DNA from: Candidatus Mycolicibacterium alkanivorans
Lineage (GTDB): Bacteria > Actinomycetota > Actinomycetes > Mycobacteriales > Mycobacteriaceae
Direction of reading: 5' to 3'
Length of the DNA: 64,000 nt
NCBI RefSeq assembly: GCF_022760805.1
Contig: NZ_JAIVFL010000001.1
Span: 186,001 to 250,000 of the forward strand
The notes beneath the pieces are model-generated. The model was given only the letters and a program-made list of their open reading frames with translations, was not told the origin of the DNA and searched no databases. This document shows, one piece after another, positions 1 to 8,983 of the stretch. Position numbers and translations under genes: made by a program. Position 1 is the stretch's first letter. Each line of letters opens with the position of its first letter.

Positions 1-432
1 CTCCACCGAGGTGTCGCCCTCGACCATGGCGATCTCGTCGGCGCGCAGCAGCGCGTTGTTGATGCGGCGCACGACCTGCGGCACCGAGTTGGCCGGGTAG
101 AGGCTCTGGTCGGGGTAGGTGTGGCCGGACAGGTTCGCGTCGCCGGCGACCTGCCAACCCGACAGGTAGATGGCCTTCAGGCCGGCGCGGACCTGCTGGA
201 CGGCCATGTTGCCGGTCAGCGCGCCCAGGGCGTTGACGAACTCCATGTCGTGCAGCTGGTTCCACAGGACCTCCGCACCGCGACGGGCCAGGGTGGCCTC
301 CTCGACGACGGAGCCCTGCAGCGCGACGACGTCGGCCGGGGTGTAGGTACGGGTGACACCCTTCCAGCGGGGATTGGTGTCCCAGTCGCGCTGGATCTCT
401 TCTGCGGTCTTCGGCTTGCCGACGTTGGACAT
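1..432 (-). CDS. aceA: Isocitrate lyase, N-terminal part (runs off the window)
   Basis: First enzyme of the glyoxylate shunt: splits isocitrate into succinate and glyoxylate during growth on acetate or fatty acids. The 144 residues visible, from [13 protein letters not shown] onward, match the N-terminus of mycobacterial Icl1 closely, including the stretch [20 protein letters not shown]. The catalytic KKCGH loop lies beyond the window edge. ATG at 432 follows an AAGGAGC Shine-Dalgarno. It sits next to the Rv0466-type thioesterase and ramB, the same trio as in M. tuberculosis, where RamB represses icl1; a RamB-like site lies upstream at 590-606. Confidence 0.97.
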   Translation of the reverse strand, partial: MSNVGKPKTAEEIQRDWDTNPRWKGVTRTYTPADVVALQGSVVEEATLARRGAEVLWNQLHDMEFVNALGALTGNMAVQQVRAGLKAIYLSGWQVAGDANLSGHTYPDQSLYPANSVPQVVRRINNALLRADEIAMVEGDTSVE

Positions 433-589
433 TGCCTGCTCCTTAACTTGTCTTCGACGCTACTTTGACGACAAGTGGCTTGTTAACGTCAACGCAGCTT
501 CAGCGGTGTGCTGACTTGAGCATGCCTCGCACCATCAGTGCAGTTCAAGGCGCTGCGCATGCCAATTTTCGCCAACCGAACCCCGATGA

Positions 590-606
590 TCTGCAAAGTT
601 TGCGAA
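590..606 (-). promoter_or_regulatory. Candidate RamB operator upstream of aceA
   Basis: On the minus strand the sequence reads TTCGCAAACTTTGCAGA. It contains AAACTTTGCAGA, close to the RamB consensus AA(C/A)TTTGCAAA described for Corynebacterium, and the left half gives a partial inverted repeat. It lies about 160 bases upstream of the aceA start, and ramB itself is 1 kb away. The rest of 433-694 shows no gene. Confidence 0.4.
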
Positions 607-694
607 GGCGGTTAATAGCTGAACCGGTTCAGAAGTTACCGCCCGACAACGGCTTTTCGCAGGTCAGTACGCTCGTACTGCTAAACGGTTCGGT

Positions 695-1516
695 TCAGAG
701 CGGGAAGATCGATGCGACGGCCTTGACCTCGTCGCCGACGACATATGTGAGCGTTCTAACAGGGCGGTCCGACAGCTCTTCACCGAACTTGTCGGTCGAC
801 CCGGGCCGGTACACGTGCAACAGGATCTCCAGCTTGTCGCCGAAGGCGACGGGCGCATCGTGCTCGATGGTCACCCGCAGCGGCGCTTCCAACAACTCCG
901 GGAAGGGCGCGAGGAACTCCTCGACCACCTTCCAGTACACGGAGTTGTTGACGTGGTCGAACAGGTCGATGTCACTGACCCGGATCGGGAAGTCGCGGAT
1001 CTCGTCGGCGCTTTCGCGCGCCCCGGCGGTCAGGTAGGACTTCCAGCGCAGCCGGTTGACGTCCGTGGTGCGCTGCAGGTCCGCCATGAAGTCGTCGGCG
1101 ATGCGGGCCGGCCCCTGCGTCTCACGATTGATGTTGATCCAGAACGCCTCGGACTCGATCAGGCCGCCCGCGCGGCCGTCGATGCGAACCCGCATCTCGC
1201 ACCAGCGGTTCGACGTTCCCGAACACCAGCGGCGCAGCCGCAGCATGTCCTGGAACTCGATCGGACGGATCAGGTCGACCATCGTGCGCCGGACAATCCA
1301 CAACGGGTGGGTCTCCTCATGACCCATTTCGCGGAGCTGGTCCTGGCCGATGTCCTGGATATGGCGGCAGGCTGCGTCCAGACGCAGCCGCCCGACGCGG
1401 TCGATGTCACCGACCCGCAGCGGCCATTCCCGGTCGAACACGTCGGGGTTCGGATCCGGTACAGGCATCAGCACCTTCGCCAGGCCGGTCGCCGTCGGCT
1501 TATCGCTGGTCGTCAT
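695..1516 (-). CDS. Acyl-ACP thioesterase family protein (Rv0466-like)
   Basis: 273-residue double-hotdog thioesterase resembling M. tuberculosis Rv0466 and plant/bacterial acyl-ACP thioesterases; expected to hydrolyse an acyl thioester, true substrate unknown. The segment FDREWPLRVGDIDRVGRLRLD opens the first hotdog, and DIDLFDHVNNSVYWKVVEEF in the second carries the Asp-x-x-x-His-Val-Asn-Asn signature typical of these enzymes. The open frame extends upstream to 1642, but ATG at 1516 follows GAAGAGGAAAT and gives the family start; the extension also overlaps ramB. It lies between aceA and the divergent ramB. Confidence 0.85.
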   Translation of the reverse strand: MTTSDKPTATGLAKVLMPVPDPNPDVFDREWPLRVGDIDRVGRLRLDAACRHIQDIGQDQLREMGHEETHPLWIVRRTMVDLIRPIEFQDMLRLRRWCSGTSNRWCEMRVRIDGRAGGLIESEAFWININRETQGPARIADDFMADLQRTTDVNRLRWKSYLTAGARESADEIRDFPIRVSDIDLFDHVNNSVYWKVVEEFLAPFPELLEAPLRVTIEHDAPVAFGDKLEILLHVYRPGSTDKFGEELSDRPVRTLTYVVGDEVKAVASIFPL

Positions 1517-1622
1517 GATTTCCTCTTCCGGTCCTCCCCCAGCGCGATCATGCCAAAGGCCCTGGGGAATGCCAACCGGCCGGCTATGCCAACGATGCGA
1601 AGCCGCAATTCGCAACCCTCGG

Positions 1623-1628
1623 TAGCCT
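1623..1628 (+). promoter_or_regulatory. -10 box of ramB (leaderless)
   Basis: TAGCCT fits the mycobacterial TANNNT -10 element and ends six bases before the GTG start at 1635, the spacing expected for a leaderless transcript. Confidence 0.6.
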
Positions 1629-1634
1629 GGCACA

Positions 1635-3050
1635 GTGTCCAAGACGTACGTCGGCTCCCGGGTGCGCCAGCTGCGCAGCGAACGCGGCTTCAGCCAGGCG
1701 GCACTTGCACAGATGCTGGAGATCTCGCCCAGCTACCTCAACCAGATCGAGCACGACGTCCGGCCCCTGACGGTCGCGGTCCTGCTACGGATCACCGAAG
1801 CGTTCGGGGTTGACGCGACCTTCTTCGCCTCCCAGGACGACACCCGGCTGATCGCCGAACTCAGGGAAATAACGCTGGATCGCGACCTGGGTGTGGAGAT
1901 CGACCCGGCCGAGGTCGCCGACGTGGTCAACGCCCACCCCAACGTGGCCAAGGCGATGGTGAACCTGCACCGACGCTACCGGACGACCACCACACAGCTG
2001 GCGGCGGTCACCGAGGACCGGTTCACCGACGCCAGCGGCAGCGGCGCCATCACCATGCCGCACGAGGAAGTGCGCGACTACTTCTACGAGCGACAGAACT
2101 ATCTGCACGAACTGGACGCAGCCGCTGAGGATTTGACGGTCCGGATGCGGCTGCATCGCGGCGACCTGGCAGGTGACATCGGCCAGCGGCTGGCGCAGGT
2201 TCACGGCGTGCGGTTGGTCAAGCGCATCGACCTCGGCGACAGGGTGCTGCACCGCTACGCCTCGGAGAACAAGACGCTGGAGATGAGCGCACACCTCTCC
2301 GGCGGCCAGCAGGTGTTCAGGATGGCCGCCGAGCTGGCCTACCTGGAGTTCGGCGACCTGATCGACTCGATGGTCGCCGACGGCACGTTCACCAGTGAGG
2401 AGTCACGCAAGCTGGCCCGCCTCGGCATGGCCAACTACTTCGCCGCCGCCACGGTCCTGCCCTATCGCCAATTCCACGACGTCGCAGAGAATTTCCGCTA
2501 CGACATTGAACGGCTCTCGGCGTTCTACCAGGTGAGCTACGAAACCGTCTGCCACCGCCTCTCGACGCTCCAGCGGCCATCGATGCGTGGCGTGCCGTTC
2601 TCCTTTGTCCGCGTCGACAAGGCTGGCAACATGTCAAAGCGTCAGTCGGCCACCGGTTTTCACTTCTCGTCGTCCGGCGGCACATGTCCGCTGTGGAATG
2701 TCTACGAGACGTTCGCGAACCCGGGCAAGATCCTGGTGCAGATCGCCCAGATGCCCGACGGGCGCAACTACATGTGGGTGGCCCGCACGGTGGAACGCCG
2801 CGCCTCCCGATACGGGCAGCCGGGCAAGACCTTCGCGATCGGCCTGGGCTGCGAGGTGCGCCACGCCAGCCGGTTGATCTACTCACAAGGGCTCGACCTG
2901 TCGTCGGATAGTGCGACTCCGATCGGCGCCGGCTGTCGGGTATGCGAGCGGGACAACTGCCCGCAACGGGCCTTCCCGGCATTGGGCCGAGCGCTGGACA
3001 TCGACGAGCACCGCAGCACCGTCTCGCCCTACCTGGTCAAGGAGTCCTGA
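1635..3050 (+). CDS. ramB: RamB-type transcriptional regulator of acetate/propionate metabolism
   Basis: 471-residue DNA-binding protein. Residues 8-62 form an HTH_3/xre domain (RQLRSERGFSQAALAQMLEI), followed by the IrrE-like metallopeptidase-type region and the C-terminal short-chain-fatty-acid-regulator domain (DUF2083) with a Cys-rich tail, GCRVCERDNC. In Corynebacterium and M. tuberculosis the homologue represses glyoxylate-cycle genes including icl. The GTG start lies just behind TAGCCT, so translation is probably leaderless. It is divergent from the thioesterase and near aceA, its presumed target. Confidence 0.92.
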   Translation: MSKTYVGSRVRQLRSERGFSQAALAQMLEISPSYLNQIEHDVRPLTVAVLLRITEAFGVDATFFASQDDTRLIAELREITLDRDLGVEIDPAEVADVVNAHPNVAKAMVNLHRRYRTTTTQLAAVTEDRFTDASGSGAITMPHEEVRDYFYERQNYLHELDAAAEDLTVRMRLHRGDLAGDIGQRLAQVHGVRLVKRIDLGDRVLHRYASENKTLEMSAHLSGGQQVFRMAAELAYLEFGDLIDSMVADGTFTSEESRKLARLGMANYFAAATVLPYRQFHDVAENFRYDIERLSAFYQVSYETVCHRLSTLQRPSMRGVPFSFVRVDKAGNMSKRQSATGFHFSSSGGTCPLWNVYETFANPGKILVQIAQMPDGRNYMWVARTVERRASRYGQPGKTFAIGLGCEVRHASRLIYSQGLDLSSDSATPIGAGCRVCERDNCPQRAFPALGRALDIDEHRSTVSPYLVKES

Positions 3051-3110
3051 GGACGCCGCGACCTGGGTCTGATCAACTGCTGACAGCAGTGGACGAGTTC
3101 GTCCTGCTCC

Positions 3111-3365
3111 TCAGCCCTTGCCGTAGGGCTTCGCCTTGACCGGCGGCGCGGCCTTCTTGACCGCCAACGTCGACGGCGGGATGGTGGTCGTCACCGTATC
3201 GCCCTGGGTCATCGGGCCGGGAAGCAGCGGAGCGGCCGCCGGCGGCAGGTCGGTGGTGGTGCTGCCACCGGTGACTACGGACAACCCGGTCATAGTGACC
3301 ACCGCAGCACCGCCGAGAACGGCCAGCGCGAGTTTGATGCGCCGCGCAGTCATCAGTTGAGCCAT
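3111..3365 (-). CDS. Small exported hypothetical protein
   Basis: 84-residue protein with a membrane segment near the N-terminus (LALAVLGGAAVVTMTGLSVV, about residues 12-31) and a Pro/Thr/Lys-rich tail ending KPYGKG. It is probably secreted or membrane-anchored; no known domain recognised. ATG at 3365 is preferred over the upstream ATG at 3383 because GGGGGGA stands seven bases before it. It is convergent with ramB. Confidence 0.6.
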   Translation of the reverse strand: MAQLMTARRIKLALAVLGGAAVVTMTGLSVVTGGSTTTDLPPAAAPLLPGPMTQGDTVTTTIPPSTLAVKKAAPPVKAKPYGKG

Positions 3366-3475
3366 GTAGTCCCCCCGTTTCACGTCCGGGGACTGGCGTC
3401 ATCCCCGGTCGCCTGCGAGTAGACACCCCGTTTCTGGGGACAGCCTGTGATGGGGCTGCCGGGTGGCTGGATCTT

Positions 3476-3748
3476 CTAAAGGTACGTCACGCCGAGCACG
3501 ATCAGCGTGAAGATCACCGGCGAGATGGGGAGGCACGCCAGAAATGCCGCCCATACCAAGCGCTTTCGCTGATACATCCGCCATGCCAGCCATCCCACCG
3601 CACCCGCGGCCACCGCGATCATCACGGCGAGGATCAGCACCCAGAAGTTCACCCGGTAGGCCGACGTCGCAATGGAGATCCCGACCAACCACAGGATGTG
3701 CCCGATCACGAACCCGCCGATGCCGGCGACGATTGTCGACGGTCTCAA
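3476..3748 (-). CDS. Small membrane protein downstream of lpdC (Rv0463-like)
   Basis: 90-residue protein with three predicted membrane segments: [40 protein letters not shown] and a C-terminal hydrophobic stretch. The start is inferred as TTG at 3748, overlapping the lpdC stop as TTGA, because homology begins there and the upstream frame lies inside lpdC. Position matches Rv0463 after lpdC in M. tuberculosis. Function unknown. Confidence 0.65.
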   Translation of the reverse strand: MRPSTIVAGIGGFVIGHILWLVGISIATSAYRVNFWVLILAVMIAVAAGAVGWLAWRMYQRKRLVWAAFLACLPISPVIFTLIVLGVTYL

Positions 3749-5139
3749 AAGTTGATCATGTGGCCGGCGAGGCCGTGGAAGCATTCCTGGAGTGCCTCCG
3801 ACAGCGTCGGGTGGGTGTGCACGTTGCGGGTCAGCTCGTTGACCGTCAGATCCCACTTCTGGGCCAGGGTCAGCTCGGGCAGCAGCTCGGAGACGTCGGG
3901 CCCGATGAGGTGGGCGCCGAGCAGTTCGCCGTACTTGGCGTCGGCGATGACCTTGACGAAGCCGGTGGGGTCGGCCAGCCCGTGCGCCTTGCCGTTGGCG
4001 GTGAACGGGAACTTGGCCACCTTGACGTCGTAGCCCTCGTCGCGGGCCTGCTCCTCGGTCAGGCCGAAGCTCGCGACCTGCGGCTGGCAGAACGTCGCGC
4101 GCGGCAACATCCGGTAGTCGCCCAGCGGCAGTGTCTCGGCACCGGCGATGGTCTCGGCGGCCACCACCCCCATCGCCTCGGCGACGTGGGCCAGCTGCAG
4201 CTTGGCGGTGACGTCGCCGATGGCATAGATGTGCGGGACGTTCGTGCGCATGTAGTCGTCGATGCCGATGGCCTTGCGATCGGTGAGCGCCACCCCGGTG
4301 GCCTCCAGGCCGTAGCCGTCGACGTTGGGGGCGAAGCCGATGGCCTGCATCACCTTGTCGGCCTTGAGGTGTTCGGATTTGCCGTCCTTGCTGACGGTGA
4401 CGGTGACCTGCGAGCCGTCATCCTCGATGGACTCAACCTTGGTCCCAGTGAGGATCTTGACGCCCAACTTCTTGAACTGCTTCTCGATTTCCTTGGAGAC
4501 TTCCGCGTCCTCGTTGGGCAGGGCTCGCGGCAGGAACTCGACGATGGTGACGTCCACGCCGTAGTTCTTCATCACGTAGGCGAACTCCATGCCGATCGCG
4601 CCCGCGCCGGCGATGACGATGGACTTCGGGAGCTCCCGCGACAGGATCTGCTCCTCGTAGGTGACGACGTTCTTCGACAGCTTGGTGCCCGGCACCAGCC
4701 GGGTGCTGCTACCGGTGGCGATGATGGCGTTGTCGAAGGTGACGGTCTCGGTTCCGCCCTCGTTGAGTTCGACGGAAATGGTGCTGGCATCGGTGAACTT
4801 GCCATAGCCGTGGATCTCGGTGATCTTGTTCTTCTTCATCAGGAAGTGCACGCCGGCGACGCGGCCGTCGGCGACCTTGCGGCTGCGGTCGAAGGCGGCG
4901 CCGTAGTCGAAGGTGGCCTCACCGCTGATGCCGAACGTCTTGGCATCCTTGGTGAAGATATGGGCCAACTCGGCGTTGCGCAGCAAGGCCTTCGACGGGA
5001 TGCAGCCGACATTGAGGCACACCCCGCCCCAGTATTTGGGTTCGACGATGGCAGTGTTCAGCCCGAGTTGGGCAGCGCGGATCGCCGCGACGTATCCACC
5101 GGGTCCGGCTCCGAGAACAACGACGTCATAGTGGGTCAC
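3745..5139 (-). CDS. lpdC: Dihydrolipoamide dehydrogenase
   Basis: 464-residue FAD enzyme (E3) that reoxidises dihydrolipoyl groups of pyruvate and other 2-oxoacid dehydrogenases and, in mycobacteria, of the peroxynitrite-reductase complex. FAD-binding [10 protein letters not shown] is at residues 10-19, the redox disulfide C41-C46 lies in [13 protein letters not shown], and the C-terminal catalytic His-Glu pair is in [12 protein letters not shown]. Starts with GTG at 5139, seven bases behind TAAGGT, so it has its own leaderless promoter inside the small gene cluster Rv0460-Rv0463. Confidence 0.97.
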   Translation of the reverse strand: MTHYDVVVLGAGPGGYVAAIRAAQLGLNTAIVEPKYWGGVCLNVGCIPSKALLRNAELAHIFTKDAKTFGISGEATFDYGAAFDRSRKVADGRVAGVHFLMKKNKITEIHGYGKFTDASTISVELNEGGTETVTFDNAIIATGSSTRLVPGTKLSKNVVTYEEQILSRELPKSIVIAGAGAIGMEFAYVMKNYGVDVTIVEFLPRALPNEDAEVSKEIEKQFKKLGVKILTGTKVESIEDDGSQVTVTVSKDGKSEHLKADKVMQAIGFAPNVDGYGLEATGVALTDRKAIGIDDYMRTNVPHIYAIGDVTAKLQLAHVAEAMGVVAAETIAGAETLPLGDYRMLPRATFCQPQVASFGLTEEQARDEGYDVKVAKFPFTANGKAHGLADPTGFVKVIADAKYGELLGAHLIGPDVSELLPELTLAQKWDLTVNELTRNVHTHPTLSEALQECFHGLAGHMINF

Positions 5140-5144
5140 GCCCG

Positions 5145-5693
5145 CTACCTTATCGTCGGTCGGTCAATCCATTCGAAGTAATAGGCCCCGTGCAGCACCG
5201 CGGCGGCAAGCATCGATGCCAGCGGCGCCGACATGAGTGCGATGGCCAGGGCCGTCACCGGCGGCCTGTTGGGCACCATCGAGACCAGCATGCTGGCCAC
5301 CGCGCACACGATCAGGTACATCAGCACCGCGAAAACCGCTGGCGTCTTGTGCAGCGAGGTGTACCACCAGAAGTAGAAGCCGAGTCCCACCGCGGCGGCC
5401 AGCACCCACACCGCGGCCACGATGAAGACCAACTGCCACCGCTTGAGGTAGGCGCGTGAGCCGTCGACCGGGACGGCCGCGGGGGGCACGACGAGCGGCT
5501 CGGCATGCGGGAATCCGGTCAACAGGAACGCGTCGGTGTCGAAGTTCTGCGGCTCACTGAACGCCCGCGGCCGCGAAGGGTGCTCCGTGGGGCGGTCGCG
5601 GTGGAGTCGTCGCAGTGGGTCGGGGTGCGGCCCGGTGTCGAAGACCGGCGCGTAATGCGGCTCGGTCGAGGGCGGGGACGTCTTCTCAGCCAC
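5145..5693 (-). CDS. Conserved membrane protein (Rv0461-like)
   Basis: 182 residues: about 85 hydrophilic Pro/Arg-rich N-terminal residues, then three membrane helices ([39 protein letters not shown] and [20 protein letters not shown]). Size and position immediately upstream of lpdC match Rv0461. GTG at 5693 overlaps the end of the preceding gene by eight bases, indicating co-translation. Function unknown. Confidence 0.75.
   Translation of the reverse strand: MAEKTSPPSTEPHYAPVFDTGPHPDPLRRLHRDRPTEHPSRPRAFSEPQNFDTDAFLLTGFPHAEPLVVPPAAVPVDGSRAYLKRWQLVFIVAAVWVLAAAVGLGFYFWWYTSLHKTPAVFAVLMYLIVCAVASMLVSMVPNRPPVTALAIALMSAPLASMLAAAVLHGAYYFEWIDRPTIR
5147..5152 (-). promoter_or_regulatory. -10 box of lpdC (leaderless)
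   Basis: TAAGGT on the minus strand (TANNNT), seven bases before the GTG start of lpdC; it overlaps the end of the upstream membrane-protein gene. Confidence 0.5.
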
Positions 5694-5964
5694 CGGACAC
5701 CACCTGGATGAGTACGAGGGTTCCCAGCCAGCCGGGCGCCACGGCGAGGATGAACGCGCCGACCGTGGTGATCCAGCGCCGGCCGGACAGCAGGATGGTC
5801 AGCATCCCCACCGCGCTCGGCACACCCACCACGAGGGCCACCACGAGGTCGGGGCGAATTGACGCCTTGACCAGCAGTGTGGTGACGACGGCGGCGACCA
5901 GGCCGGTCGCACAGCCGACCAGCAACGCGCTCGTGAGCAGCCATGCCCGAGGCAGGGGTATCAC
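5686..5964 (-). CDS. Small hydrophobic protein (Rv0460-like)
   Basis: 92-residue protein with three hydrophobic stretches (WLLTSALLVGCATGLVAAVV, VVALVVGVPSAVGMLTILLS and TVGAFILAVAPGWLGTLVLI). Resembles Rv0460 in position and character. GTG at 5964 is chosen because TATCGT stands seven bases upstream; the open frame continues to 6039 without another signal. It is the last recognisable backbone gene before the nif operon on this side. Confidence 0.65.
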   Translation of the reverse strand: MIPLPRAWLLTSALLVGCATGLVAAVVTTLLVKASIRPDLVVALVVGVPSAVGMLTILLSGRRWITTVGAFILAVAPGWLGTLVLIQVVSGG

Positions 5965-5971
5965 CCGTACG

Positions 5972-5977
5972 ACGATA
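5972..5977 (-). promoter_or_regulatory. -10 box of the Rv0460-like gene (leaderless)
   Basis: TATCGT on the minus strand, seven bases before GTG at 5964; TANNNT type. The stretch 5978-6176 beyond it shows no gene. Confidence 0.45.
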
Positions 5978-6176
5978 CGTGCCCGCTCGCCGACCAAGGC
6001 TGAACGACTCCGGCGCGCCGCAACGGAGGTGGCCAGCACCTCGCTCCCGCCAGACCATCATCCGCCATCAGGTTCCGCGATCCGCACGACAAGCTACTGG
6101 CGGTGTGGACGACGGGGTAGCGGGCCACCCCCGCGTGCGGCATCCTGAGCACAGGTCCAACCGCGGGAGGTGCGCC

Positions 6177-6488
6177 GTGCGATGCTCGTTGAGACGGATA
6201 GTGTCCGCGCTCCTCGGTGTGGCCGCGGCACCGATCGTCTTCGCGTCGGGCGCCGCAGCCGATACCGCCCAGGCCACCATCGACGAGCTGCAGTCGCAGG
6301 GCTACATCGTCGCGATCAACTGGGTCGACGGCAACACCGGCGCCCCGTTGTCGTCGTGCCAGGTGGTGGCCGTCCACAACCCGGACCGCTCGCCGGGAGA
6401 GTCGAGCACCGCGACCACCGTGTACGTCGACCTGGCGTGCTCGCGTCAACAGGCACCCGTCGGCATCGGCGTGGGCATCGGATTCTGA
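6177..6488 (+). CDS. Secreted hypothetical protein
   Basis: 103 residues with a Sec signal peptide (RRIVSALLGVAAAPIVFASG, probable cleavage after AAA near residue 28) and a short mature domain beginning DTAQATIDELQSQGYIVAIN. It contains two mature cysteines that could form one disulfide. GTG at 6177 follows GGGAGG. Related small secreted proteins are common in mycobacteria but I know no function. It is convergent with modA, only 11 bases apart, and so marks the downstream end of the nif operon. Confidence 0.65.
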   Translation: MRCSLRRIVSALLGVAAAPIVFASGAAADTAQATIDELQSQGYIVAINWVDGNTGAPLSSCQVVAVHNPDRSPGESSTATTVYVDLACSRQQAPVGIGVGIGF

Positions 6489-6499
6489 AGCATCTGGCG

Positions 6500-7273
6500 T
6501 CAGGGTTTGGCGAAGCCGGCCGCGGCCAGCACCTTCTGACCGTACTCACCGGTCACGAGGTCGACGAATTTGCCTGCCGGGTCAGGGTTTTCGGACGCCT
6601 TCAGGACCGCGATCGGGTACGTGTTGACCGCGCCCGCGGATTGCGGGAACGGCACCGCCGTGACTTTGTCACCGGCGCCGACCGCGTCGGTGACATAGAC
6701 CAGCCCGGCGTCGGCCTGGCCGGTGCTCACCTTGTTGAGCACGTCGGTGACCTGGGACTCCTCGCTCACCGGCGTCAGCTGCACCCCGGCGGCCTGTTCG
6801 ACTTTCTTGGTGGCCGAGCCGCACGGCACCTGGGGTGCGCAGACGACGACCGTCAGGCCCGGCCGGGTGAGGTCGGAGAACGTGGTGACGTTCTTCGGAT
6901 TAGCCGGGGCGACAACGATCGTCAGTGTGTTGGAGGCGAAGTTGACCGGTATCCCAGCGAGCAGACCGGACTGTGCGGCCTTGTCCATGGTCTTGGTGTC
7001 GGCGGTGGCCAACACGTCGGCGATCGCACCCTGTGTCAACTGGGTGAGCAGGTCGGAGGATCCGGCGAAGGAGAACTCGACGTCGGTGCCGGGGTTGTCG
7101 GCCTTGAACTTCTCGCCGATCTCGGTGAACGTCTTCTTCAGCGACGCTGCGGCGAAGACGGTGATCTTCGGCCCGCCGGCGTCGCTGGTCGAATCCCGCT
7201 GCGCCGAGCCACACCCGCTGACCAAGCAGAGCGCCAGCACGGCGCTCAGCGCCGTTCGCGCAGGGTGTTTCAT
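6500..7273 (-). CDS. modA: Molybdate ABC transporter substrate-binding lipoprotein, last gene of the nif operon
   Basis: 257-residue periplasmic-binding protein. A lipobox LVSGC sits at residues 18-22, then the ModA core (ITVFAAASLKKTFTEIGEKF; SFAGSSDLLTQLTQGAIADV; FASNTLTIVVAPANPKN). It binds molybdate outside the membrane and normally delivers it to ModBC; no modB or modC lies next to it here. ATG overlaps the fprA stop as ATGA, tying it to the nif operon, where molybdenum is needed for FeMo-co. It may use a permease encoded elsewhere. Confidence 0.93.
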   Translation of the reverse strand: MKHPARTALSAVLALCLVSGCGSAQRDSTSDAGGPKITVFAAASLKKTFTEIGEKFKADNPGTDVEFSFAGSSDLLTQLTQGAIADVLATADTKTMDKAAQSGLLAGIPVNFASNTLTIVVAPANPKNVTTFSDLTRPGLTVVVCAPQVPCGSATKKVEQAAGVQLTPVSEESQVTDVLNKVSTGQADAGLVYVTDAVGAGDKVTAVPFPQSAGAVNTYPIAVLKASENPDPAGKFVDLVTGEYGQKVLAAAGFAKP

Positions 7274-8652
7274 CCGGGATCCGCACTCGCGTCCAACATG
7301 GCTTCGCGCTCGACGACCTTAACCCGCTCGCGGTCCTGGCCTTCCCCGATGGCCCGTTCGCGGGCGTCCAGGCGAAGCCAGCCCTCCCATGTGGTGTACG
7401 GGCATCGGTGTGATGCGAGGAATGTGGGCATGGCTTCTGGACTCGGATCCTGCGGCGCGTCGAGTATTCCGTTGCGATAGTCCTCCAGCAGGCAGGCGAT
7501 CGTCTCTTCGGCGTCGCTCCTGGTGTGGCCGATCAGCCCGACCGGGCCGCGTTTGATCCAGCCGGTGACATACACCCCGGCCAGTCTCCTGTCGTCCTCG
7601 TCGAGGACCCGGCCGGCCTCGTTCGGAATGGTCCCGTTGTCGTCGTCGAACGGCAGCTTGGCCACCGGCTCGGACAGGTAGCCAACAGCACGGTAGACCG
7701 CTTGGACGTCCCAGTCGGTGAATCTGCCTGTGCTGCGGACATTTCCGGTTCCGTCGAGTTCGGTGCGTTCGGTGCGCAGACCGGTGACTCGTCCGTTGTC
7801 GCCGACGACTTCCACCGGATTCTCGAAGAAGTGCAGGTGTACCCGGTGCGGCCGGTTGCCCGGATCGCGCAGCGCGTACTTCTCGATGACGGCCGTGACC
7901 TGATCGACGATCATCGAGCTGCGGCGGGCCTGCACCGAGGCGTCGTCGTAGTCGATGTCTTCCGGGTCGACGACCACCTCGATGTTCGGCGAGGTGTCGA
8001 GCTCCCACAGTTCCAGTGGGGTGAACTTGGCCTGAACCGGTCCGCGGCGGCAGAACAGGTGGACTTCAGTCGCCTCGTTGACCTTCAGACCCTGGTACAC
8101 GTTCGGCGGAATCTCGGTGGGCAGCAGCTCATCTGCGGTCTTGGCCAGCATCCGCGCCACGTCCAATGCCACGTTGCCCGCGCCGATCACCGCGACCTTG
8201 CGGGCGGTCAACGGCCAGTTGCGAGGAACGTCGGGGTGGCCGTTGTACCAGGACACGAAGTCCGCCGCGCCGAACGACCCGCCGAGCTCGATCCCGGGGA
8301 TCGGCAGCGGACGATCGCTGTTGGCCCCGGTGGAGAAGACGACGGCGTCGTACATCGAACGAAGATCGTCCAAGCCGAGGTCGGTACCGTAGTCGACGTT
8401 GCCGAACAACCGCACACCGGGCTTGTCGAGCACCCGGTGCAGCGCGGTGATGATCCCCTTGATCCGCGGGTGGTCGGGGGCCACGCCGTAGCGGATCAAC
8501 CCGAACGGCGCGGGAAGTCGCTCCAACACGTCGACGGCGACGTCGACATCGGACTTCAGCAGCGCCTCGGCGGCGTAAATCCCCGCGGGGCCGGCGCCGA
8601 CGACGGCGACCCGCAATGGGCGATGCTCGCGCAACTCTGATTCCTTCCTCAT
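7270..8652 (-). CDS. fprA: FprA-type NADPH:ferredoxin reductase
   Basis: 460-residue flavoprotein of the adrenodoxin-reductase family. FAD motif [15 protein letters not shown] at residues 15-29, NADP motif [17 protein letters not shown], and the C-terminal [20 protein letters not shown]. It transfers electrons between NADPH and ferredoxin. ATG at 8652 overlaps the ferredoxin stop as ATGA; the frame is open upstream to 8946, but that part overlaps the ferredoxin gene. Placement directly after the ferredoxin gene and within the nif operon suggests reduction of that ferredoxin for nitrogenase. Confidence 0.95.
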   Translation of the reverse strand: MRKESELREHRPLRVAVVGAGPAGIYAAEALLKSDVDVAVDVLERLPAPFGLIRYGVAPDHPRIKGIITALHRVLDKPGVRLFGNVDYGTDLGLDDLRSMYDAVVFSTGANSDRPLPIPGIELGGSFGAADFVSWYNGHPDVPRNWPLTARKVAVIGAGNVALDVARMLAKTADELLPTEIPPNVYQGLKVNEATEVHLFCRRGPVQAKFTPLELWELDTSPNIEVVVDPEDIDYDDASVQARRSSMIVDQVTAVIEKYALRDPGNRPHRVHLHFFENPVEVVGDNGRVTGLRTERTELDGTGNVRSTGRFTDWDVQAVYRAVGYLSEPVAKLPFDDDNGTIPNEAGRVLDEDDRRLAGVYVTGWIKRGPVGLIGHTRSDAEETIACLLEDYRNGILDAPQDPSPEAMPTFLASHRCPYTTWEGWLRLDARERAIGEGQDRERVKVVEREAMLDASADPG

Positions 8653-8969
8653 TCGCTGTGCCGCGGTAGGTTTTTGACGAAGTCCGGATCGGCGGCGGTC
8701 TTGCCGAGGTCGGAGGCTCCACCGGGCGAGCCGAGCTCGGCGAAGAACTCGACGTTGGCCGCCTTGAAGTCCCGCCACTTCTTCGGCACCTGGAGCTCGT
8801 AGAAGATCGCCTCCGCCGGGCAGGCCTCCACGCATGCTCCGCAGTCGGTGCACTCGTCGGGATGTATGTAGAGCATCCGCTCGCCCTCGTAGATGCAGTC
8901 CACCGGGCACTCGGGCACGCACGCCTTGTCCTTCACGTCCAAGCATGGCTCGGTTATCACATACGTCAT
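8649..8969 (-). CDS. fdxA: 7Fe ferredoxin ([3Fe-4S][4Fe-4S])
   Basis: 106-residue ferredoxin. The cysteine pattern matches Azotobacter FdI: C9, C17 and C50 for the 3Fe cluster; C21, C40, C43 and C46 for the 4Fe cluster; C25 free. The segment [20 protein letters not shown] is characteristic. A C-terminal tail of about 50 residues follows, as in other actinobacterial FdxA proteins. Lying between korB and fprA in the nif operon, it is the likely immediate electron carrier to NifH. Confidence 0.95.
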   Translation of the reverse strand: MTYVITEPCLDVKDKACVPECPVDCIYEGERMLYIHPDECTDCGACVEACPAEAIFYELQVPKKWRDFKAANVEFFAELGSPGGASDLGKTAADPDFVKNLPRHSE

Positions 8970-8983
8970 CGTCGTTACCTTCC

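Noticed and set aside
3544..5181. 545-codon plus-strand frame opposite lpdC
   Set aside because: Antisense of a certain gene, low-complexity composition typical of high-GC shadow frames, no domain.
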